Of a DNA stretch of 28,173 bases, positions 22,910 through 28,173 are shown piece after piece (position 1 is the first letter of the stretch; each line of letters starts with the position of its first letter). The notes beneath the pieces are model-generated. The model saw only the letters and a program-made list of their open reading frames with translations, was not told where the DNA came from and did not search any database. The DNA is from a bacterium (GTDB lineage: Bacteria > Spirochaetota > UBA4802 > UBA5550), in the NCBI GenBank assembly GCA_024224995.1, contig JAAENB010001140.1, positions 1 through 28,173 on the forward strand, given 5' to 3'. The translations under genes and the position numbers were made by a program.

Positions 22910-25291
22910 TTGATATATAGAGTAACAATAAAAATTATCCTCATATTTTTGCTGTTTATTCCGGCAGACCTGCTGCCGGAGAGTGCGGCTCATAAGGAAA
23001 AGAGTGGAAAGCCTGTTATTACCATAACAAATTCCACAACTTTTCCCCCCTATTCCTATATCGATGAAAGTGGAAAGCTGGGCGGAATTATAATCGATTA
23101 CTGGAGACTCTGGAGTAAAAAGAATAATATAAAAATACGTTTTGAGCTGGTAACCTGGCACCGGAGCCTGGAGCTGGCAAGGGACCGTTCCGGGTATGTA
23201 CAGGGAGGATTATTCCAAACGGAAGAAAGAGAGCAGTATCTCGATTTTACCGGTGATTATTCGGAGATAAAAACATCCGTATTCTTGTTACACTCTCTTG
23301 ATTTGGCTGATATAAACGACATGGAAGATTACCGGCTAGGGGTAAGCAAAAGTTCGGCAGCCCATGAAATGATGAGAAAAAGTTATCCCGGTGTGAAATT
23401 GAAAATTTTTAAGGGGAATAGTGAAATTTTTAAGAGTTTTAAGAACGATGAAATAAAAGGTTTCGTGACAGATGATCCAGTAGCCCAGTATTATATGTCA
23501 AAATTCGCTATCCTGGGAAAATCGAGAAAATATGAGACTCTCTATTCTTCAAAGCTGCGGGCTGCAGTGCGGAAAGGGGATACGGAGTTTCTGGACCTGG
23601 TAAACAGGGGCATGAGCAGGATCACTGAAGAGGAACTGGAACAGATCCATGCCAGGTGGTTAACCGAAAAGAGCGGGTTCCCGGAGTGGGTTATCAAACT
23701 GTTTATTGCTATTATTACCGGGATACTCATCGCGGCGTTGGTACTTCACATTGTTATTTTAAAGGTACAGGTAAAGAATAAAACAATTGAGCTGGAAAAG
23801 GCGAAAGAGGCGGCAGAGGCAGCGAACCAGGCAAAGAGCGTTTTCCTGGCAAACATGAGCCACGAGATACGGACACCAATGAACGCTATCCTGGGATTCG
23901 CGGAATTACTGGAAGATAGAGAAACAGAAGGACGATATAAACAGTATTTGGAAGCAATCTCCGGAAGCGGGAAAACGCTGCTCTCTTTGATAAATGATAT
24001 TCTCGACCTGTCAAAAATAGAAGCGGGAAAAATGGAGCTGCAGTATACGGCAATGGATATGCGGCACCTGGTTTCCGAAATAGAGCAGATATTTTCTCAC
24101 AAAATGAAAGAAAAGGGAATTTCTTTTATCGCGGATATCGATCCCGGAGTTCCCGGCGGGCTGCTGCTCGATGAAGTCCGGCTCCGGCAGGTGTTGTTTA
24201 ACCTGGTGAGCAACGCGGTAAAATTCACGGATTCAGGTTTTGTAAAAATAATAATGAATGTACTGGCAGTTTCGGACGGTACCGATACTGCCGATCCCGA
24301 CCTGATTGATATGATCATATCGGTACAGGATACGGGAGTTGGGGTTCCGGAAGATGAGCATGAGCGGATATTTGAAGCTTTTCAACAGAAGGCTGGACAG
24401 TCCGTATCCAGGTACGGAGGTACCGGGCTTGGACTTGCAATATCAAAAAAGCTGGTAACTGTTATGGGGGGAGAGATCGTTGTTGAAAGTGAAGAGGGAA
24501 TAGGGGCTGTTTTTAGTATTGGACTCAAAAAGGTAAAGATAGAATGGCCGACGGAAGAGACAGAACATCACGCCGTTAATGACGCGGATTATATACAATT
24601 TGAACAAGCGACTATAATAGCAACAGATGATAATGCCTTTAACCGGATGCTGCTTAAGGGAATTCTCGATTCACCTGAGCTGGAGATCCTTGAAGCGGAA
24701 AACGGAAAAGAGCTTCTGGACCTGGTAGAAAAGGATCCCCCCGGGCTTATTATCCTGGATCTAAAGATGCCGGTAATGGACGGGTATGAAGCGTTAAAGA
24801 TCTTAAAAGGGGATGACCGGTTAAAAGCGATACCCGTAATTGTGTATACCGCGTCCGCCACGGGAAAGGATATTGCCGTAATAAAGAGATCGGGCTGTGA
24901 CGGGTTTCTAAGGAAACCGGCAACGCGATGGCAAATTATTGAAGAGCTGGCCCGGTTCCTGCCGCATTCCAGGATTCCCGCAGCCGAGCAGACGAAACGC
25001 AAAGAACCGGGGGAGGTGGAACCGGGAATAAAGGAAAAAATCCCCGAAGTAATCGCGATCCTTGAAAAAAACTATCTTGAACCGGTCAAACGATTGCGGT
25101 CGACTATTTTAATTGACGATATTAAAGAGATCGGAGAAGCGGTCCGGAACCTGGGAGAACAGTATGGGCTGGACATGCTCCGGCAGTGGGGAGGAACAGT
25201 ATATGAGCAGGCAAATAATTTCGAAGTAGACAGCCTGGTTGTGTCACTGGAATCATTTCCTAATTTACTGGAGCGACTTCGCAGCTTATAA
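22910..25291 (+). CDS. Solute-binding hybrid sensor histidine kinase
   Basis: The 793-residue inner-membrane sensor has an N-terminal signal/anchor (about 5-22). A periplasmic family 3 solute-binding domain follows (about 34-252; [20 protein letters not shown]), then a transmembrane helix (262-285), a short coiled coil, HisKA with His318 ([11 protein letters not shown]) and HATPase (N box [32 protein letters not shown]). A receiver comes next with acidic Asp573-Asp574, phosphoacceptor Asp617 ([11 protein letters not shown]), Thr647 and Lys669. The C-terminus (about 705-793) looks like an Hpt helical bundle but has no phosphorylatable His. The bound ligand is probably an amino acid or similar small solute. 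A TTG start is used, with a weak GCGGGA upstream. Its target regulator is not adjacent. Confidence 0.88.
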   Translation: MIYRVTIKIILIFLLFIPADLLPESAAHKEKSGKPVITITNSTTFPPYSYIDESGKLGGIIIDYWRLWSKKNNIKIRFELVTWHRSLELARDRSGYVQGGLFQTEEREQYLDFTGDYSEIKTSVFLLHSLDLADINDMEDYRLGVSKSSAAHEMMRKSYPGVKLKIFKGNSEIFKSFKNDEIKGFVTDDPVAQYYMSKFAILGKSRKYETLYSSKLRAAVRKGDTEFLDLVNRGMSRITEEELEQIHARWLTEKSGFPEWVIKLFIAIITGILIAALVLHIVILKVQVKNKTIELEKAKEAAEAANQAKSVFLANMSHEIRTPMNAILGFAELLEDRETEGRYKQYLEAISGSGKTLLSLINDILDLSKIEAGKMELQYTAMDMRHLVSEIEQIFSHKMKEKGISFIADIDPGVPGGLLLDEVRLRQVLFNLVSNAVKFTDSGFVKIIMNVLAVSDGTDTADPDLIDMIISVQDTGVGVPEDEHERIFEAFQQKAGQSVSRYGGTGLGLAISKKLVTVMGGEIVVESEEGIGAVFSIGLKKVKIEWPTEETEHHAVNDADYIQFEQATIIATDDNAFNRMLLKGILDSPELEILEAENGKELLDLVEKDPPGLIILDLKMPVMDGYEALKILKGDDRLKAIPVIVYTASATGKDIAVIKRSGCDGFLRKPATRWQIIEELARFLPHSRIPAAEQTKRKEPGEVEPGIKEKIPEVIAILEKNYLEPVKRLRSTILIDDIKEIGEAVRNLGEQYGLDMLRQWGGTVYEQANNFEVDSLVVSLESFPNLLERLRSL

Positions 25292-25295
25292 GTTG

Positions 25296-28173
25296 TTATA
25301 CCGGATCATTTTCCTCCTTTACGGAACGAACCGTAATAAACGAATAGAGTATGGGAATAAATCCCAGGGTAACGGTCGTGGAAAATACCAGGCCCCAGGC
25401 CAGGGTAAGGACCATGGGACGGAGCGAGGGGATATCCCCGCCGAAACCATAGGCCGTGGGAAGGAGGCCGGCAAAGGTGGTAAGGGTTGTTAAAATAACC
25501 GGACGAAAACGGTCGACACAGGCATTGGCAATGGCCTGTATTGACTTACCCTGTTCTTTACAAACGGAATTGATATGGGATATCATCACAATCGTATCGT
25601 TAACAACAATCCCAATAAGGCCCAGGAGCCCCATAAGAGAGATAAGAATAAGCGGACGGTTATGAATAATTAAGGTAAGAAATACACCCATCACCGCGTA
25701 GGGGATAATGGACATAATAAGAGCCGGTTGTAAATATGAGTTAAAAAGAATTACCAGCAGAAAATAGATGGCAACAAGGATAACCAGGCCGGCCAGAAAT
25801 AAACCGCCCATACTCATGGAGGCTTCTTCCTCCTGACCGGCCAGTTTCATGGTAAGCCCGGGAATAGCAGCGGCCTTTTTTTCGAATTCCTTACGGATAA
25901 GGGCGTTCACTTCAGAGGGAGTAATTATTTTGCTGTTAACATTCGCGGTAATTGCCACGGAGCGTTTCCCCCGGTAATGGTTGATTACCGCCGGTCCCGT
26001 ACCCGGATCAAACTCGGCAAAATGTTTAAGCGCAATCAGTCGGCCTTCCCGGTTCGCCACGGGAAGTTCCAGGATGCCGTGAGCCCGGTATTTTTTGGGG
26101 GCTTTCAGCCGAACCCGGAAATCTATATCTTCACCTTCGAACCTGATGGAAGTGGCTACAGCGCCGTCAAAGGCCGTGCGTACTGTTTGAGCCACCTCCA
26201 TGGAGGTGAGCCCCATACGGGCCAATTTGGAATAATCGAGTTTGAGTTGTAATTCTTCTTTTCCGGGAATATTGCTGGTTTCAATAGAGCTGATGACATC
26301 TTTTTTGGAACCCGGTTTTTTCATGAGTTTTTTGTTTCGCTCACGAAGAAATTTTAGGGTCTCATCTTCGAATTTTTTCCGAATAGAGTCGTTGTTTGTG
26401 GTGTAGATGACATGGATTGCTTTACCCACGGGCAGACCCGGCATTTGCTCAACGTTTAAGCGGTGAAAGCCTTTTTCTTTTTTCAGGATTTTAAGTTTTG
26501 GTTTAAGCATATCCATAATTTTTTCCGAAGTAATGGACCGGTGCGCTGCGGGAATAAGAAAGACCTTAATAACGGCCCAGTTACTGTACTGACCGCCGCC
26601 CGTACCCATGAGCGCAACATCATGATGCCCAACGTGGCTGGTAAAACTTTGTAAGGCATTTTTGGGAATGGTTTTGGAAACTTCTTTTTCAATATCTCCG
26701 GTCATTTTAGCAGTTCGAGCCAGGGAGGTTCCCTGGGGAGTTTCAATAATAATGCCAAAGAAATCGGGATCAATATCCTCATCGAGCATAAAGCGCATAA
26801 AATTATACGAAAATATCAGAACAGTTAAAAGAAGCAGCAGGTAGCCTGCAAGAACCAGGGAGCGTTTTTTCAGAGCAGCAAAAATTGTCCGGTGATACCA
26901 TGCTTTTGCCGTTTCAAGCACCAGAAAGCGTTTTTCCAGAGCAGCAAGAATTGTCCGGTGATACCATTCTTTTACCGAATTAAGCCATCGTATGCGCCAG
27001 GGAGGTTTCGCATGAGGTTCCGCATGAGGGTTCGCGTTAAGCAGGTGAACAGGAATAAAGAACAGAGCCTCTCCAAGAGAGAAAAGAAGGAGAATGGTAA
27101 TAACCATAGGAATGGAATAGGTGAATTTTCCCATAACACCGGGAATGAACAGCAGGCTGCCAAAGGCCATAATAGTCGTGCCCACTGCCGCGGAAACAGG
27201 CATGAGCATACTTTTTACCCCTTCCAGAGACGCTTTCAGCGGACTCATCCCTTCTTGTTTCAGGCTGTATATTTTTTCAGTAATAACAATGGCATCATCA
27301 ACAATAATACCCAGTACAAGGATCATTGAAGTAAGGGTAATCATATTAAGATTTATTCCAAAAGGGCGAAAAAGAATAAGGGCACCGAATATGGAAAAGG
27401 GGATTCCAAAAGCGCACCAGAAAGCGCTTCGGATATCGAGAAACAGGAACATAACGAGCAAAACCAGGACAAAACCCATAAGCCCGTTTTTTAGAACCAT
27501 ATCGAGCATAATTTCCGTAAGAACGGAATAGTCGTATATGAGGGAGGCTTCTACTGATTTGGGAAGTGTTTTTTTAAAGTTGCTAAGACATGTTTTGAGT
27601 TCATCACTTACGTCAAGGATATCGGCGCTTTCCTGTTTGAAAACCATAAGTGATATGCCCGGTTTGGCGTTTCCGTGGTATAAAATTTGAGGATCTTTAA
27701 AGCCCGGGGTAATGGAGGCAAGTTTGGAGATCCGGACACTATTTCCCAGGAAATTTGAACGAATAATGGCATTTTTAACGTCCAGGGGTTTTTCATATTC
27801 AGCAAGGGTAACGATTTTTTTTTCGGAAACAAATGATTCAATGGTACCGCCGGTACTACGGACATTCCTTGATTTAATGGCGTGCAAAATTTCAGCGAAA
27901 GAAATTTTTTCTTCTTTAAGTTCTTTAATATCAACATTTATTTTAATTTCCCGTTTCCGGTAACCCACCATGGGAATACTGCTCACCCCGCTGATCTCTT
28001 TCATCTGTGATTCCAGCTCTTTTGCGTATTTGCGAAGTTCCAATTCAGGAACATTTCCGCTTAAGGCAATTTCCAGAACCGGAAGACTGGCGGACGTGTG
28101 TTCTTTTATAACAGGTTTTCCCGAAATAGTATTTGGCAGGTCACTAACACGGGAAACGGCATCCCGTATCGCG
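25296..28173 (-). CDS. RND-family efflux permease (5' end outside the window)
   Basis: This inner-membrane proton-driven exporter normally works with a periplasmic adaptor and an outer-membrane channel. The frame stays open to the window edge: 958 codons are visible, and about 70-100 N-terminal residues are missing compared with the usual 1,000-1,050. The visible part has the first porter region, TM4 with the paired Asp (ILGIIVDDAIVITEKI), cytoplasmic and second porter regions, and TM10 (GLIGIVVNDTIVMISHIN). It resembles the HAE-1 group, so substrates may be hydrophobic compounds. A 66-bp tandem duplication (26854-26985) adds 22 residues between TM6 and TM7. The gene converges on the kinase gene with 4 bp between stops; adaptor genes would lie beyond 28173. 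Confidence 0.9.
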   Translation of the reverse strand, partial: AIRDAVSRVSDLPNTISGKPVIKEHTSASLPVLEIALSGNVPELELRKYAKELESQMKEISGVSSIPMVGYRKREIKINVDIKELKEEKISFAEILHAIKSRNVRSTGGTIESFVSEKKIVTLAEYEKPLDVKNAIIRSNFLGNSVRISKLASITPGFKDPQILYHGNAKPGISLMVFKQESADILDVSDELKTCLSNFKKTLPKSVEASLIYDYSVLTEIMLDMVLKNGLMGFVLVLLVMFLFLDIRSAFWCAFGIPFSIFGALILFRPFGINLNMITLTSMILVLGIIVDDAIVITEKIYSLKQEGMSPLKASLEGVKSMLMPVSAAVGTTIMAFGSLLFIPGVMGKFTYSIPMVITILLLFSLGEALFFIPVHLLNANPHAEPHAKPPWRIRWLNSVKEWYHRTILAALEKRFLVLETAKAWYHRTIFAALKKRSLVLAGYLLLLLTVLIFSYNFMRFMLDEDIDPDFFGIIIETPQGTSLARTAKMTGDIEKEVSKTIPKNALQSFTSHVGHHDVALMGTGGGQYSNWAVIKVFLIPAAHRSITSEKIMDMLKPKLKILKKEKGFHRLNVEQMPGLPVGKAIHVIYTTNNDSIRKKFEDETLKFLRERNKKLMKKPGSKKDVISSIETSNIPGKEELQLKLDYSKLARMGLTSMEVAQTVRTAFDGAVATSIRFEGEDIDFRVRLKAPKKYRAHGILELPVANREGRLIALKHFAEFDPGTGPAVINHYRGKRSVAITANVNSKIITPSEVNALIRKEFEKKAAAIPGLTMKLAGQEEEASMSMGGLFLAGLVILVAIYFLLVILFNSYLQPALIMSIIPYAVMGVFLTLIIHNRPLILISLMGLLGLIGIVVNDTIVMISHINSVCKEQGKSIQAIANACVDRFRPVILTTLTTFAGLLPTAYGFGGDIPSLRPMVLTLAWGLVFSTTVTLGFIPILYSFITVRSVKEENDPV
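26854..26985 (-). repeat. 66-bp in-frame tandem duplication inside the RND gene
   Basis: Units 26854-26919 and 26920-26985 repeat with about 85 percent identity by eye. The core GCAGCAA(A/G)AATTGTCC, then GGTGATACCAT, occurs in both. The encoded product is EWYHRTILAALEKRFLVL followed by AWYHRTIFAALKKRSLVL. A smaller repeat, CGCATGAGGTTC/CGCATGAGGGTTC, lies just upstream in the gene (about 27010-27033), giving PHAEPHAKP. Confidence 0.85.

Overview
The window looks like a chromosomal segment of a free-living, Gram-negative bacterium of moderate GC content. A lipoprotein, a probable outer-membrane beta-barrel, an RND exporter and a periplasmic-sensing hybrid kinase all point to a double membrane. 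Spirochaetota is my best guess. It rests mainly on the remains of a REC-PAS-HisKA_2 kinase of a type abundant in environmental spirochaetes; there is no rRNA or tRNA here to confirm it. I see no phage, IS transposase, CRISPR array or plasmid gene. The intergenic DNA is rich in large palindromic repeats.

Layout. (1) 1-4559, plus strand: an extragenic hairpin, then three genes coupled by ATGA overlaps: a PutP-type sodium/solute symporter, a stand-alone HD hydrolase with SpoT-like catalytic residues, and an exported protein of about 20 ankyrin repeats. (2) 4621-5820, minus: a decayed histidine kinase with two frameshifts, a nonsense codon and a missing 5' end. (3) 5922-7120, minus: a secreted protein of unknown function and a cold-shock protein, each with a terminator. 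(4) 7349-14976: a group II PLP decarboxylase, a convergent DUF3601-like gene, a 162-bp foldback element, a TetR regulator, two overlapping class III aminotransferase genes behind a large operator-like palindrome, and a zinc-type alcohol dehydrogenase. (5) 15084-19311, minus: an apparent operon HAD-Nudix fusion -> HD/helical-repeat protein -> radical SAM/SPASM protein behind a good promoter. (6) 19607-21387, minus: a probable outer-membrane protein and an SH3 lipoprotein. (7) 21484-28173: a small membrane protein, a GNAT/thioredoxin-like fusion with its own palindromic promoter, a solute-binding hybrid histidine kinase, and an RND efflux permease cut by the window end.

How the genes may work together. 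Region 4 looks like an amino-compound metabolic locus under a TetR regulator. Its most striking feature is that the second aminotransferase has Glu where the PLP-binding Lys should be, so it is probably a non-catalytic partner of the first. Region 5 combines a phosphatase, a Nudix hydrolase, an HD phosphohydrolase and a radical SAM enzyme in a compact operon with no pathway I can name; it is the best candidate for an undescribed system. Region 1 links solute uptake, possible alarmone breakdown and a periplasmic ankyrin scaffold.

Repeats. Three long hairpins share an 18-nt loop sequence, while their stems differ between copies but remain self-complementary. Other palindromes cluster between the second aminotransferase and the dehydrogenase, and one of these recurs inverted on the far side of the dehydrogenase.
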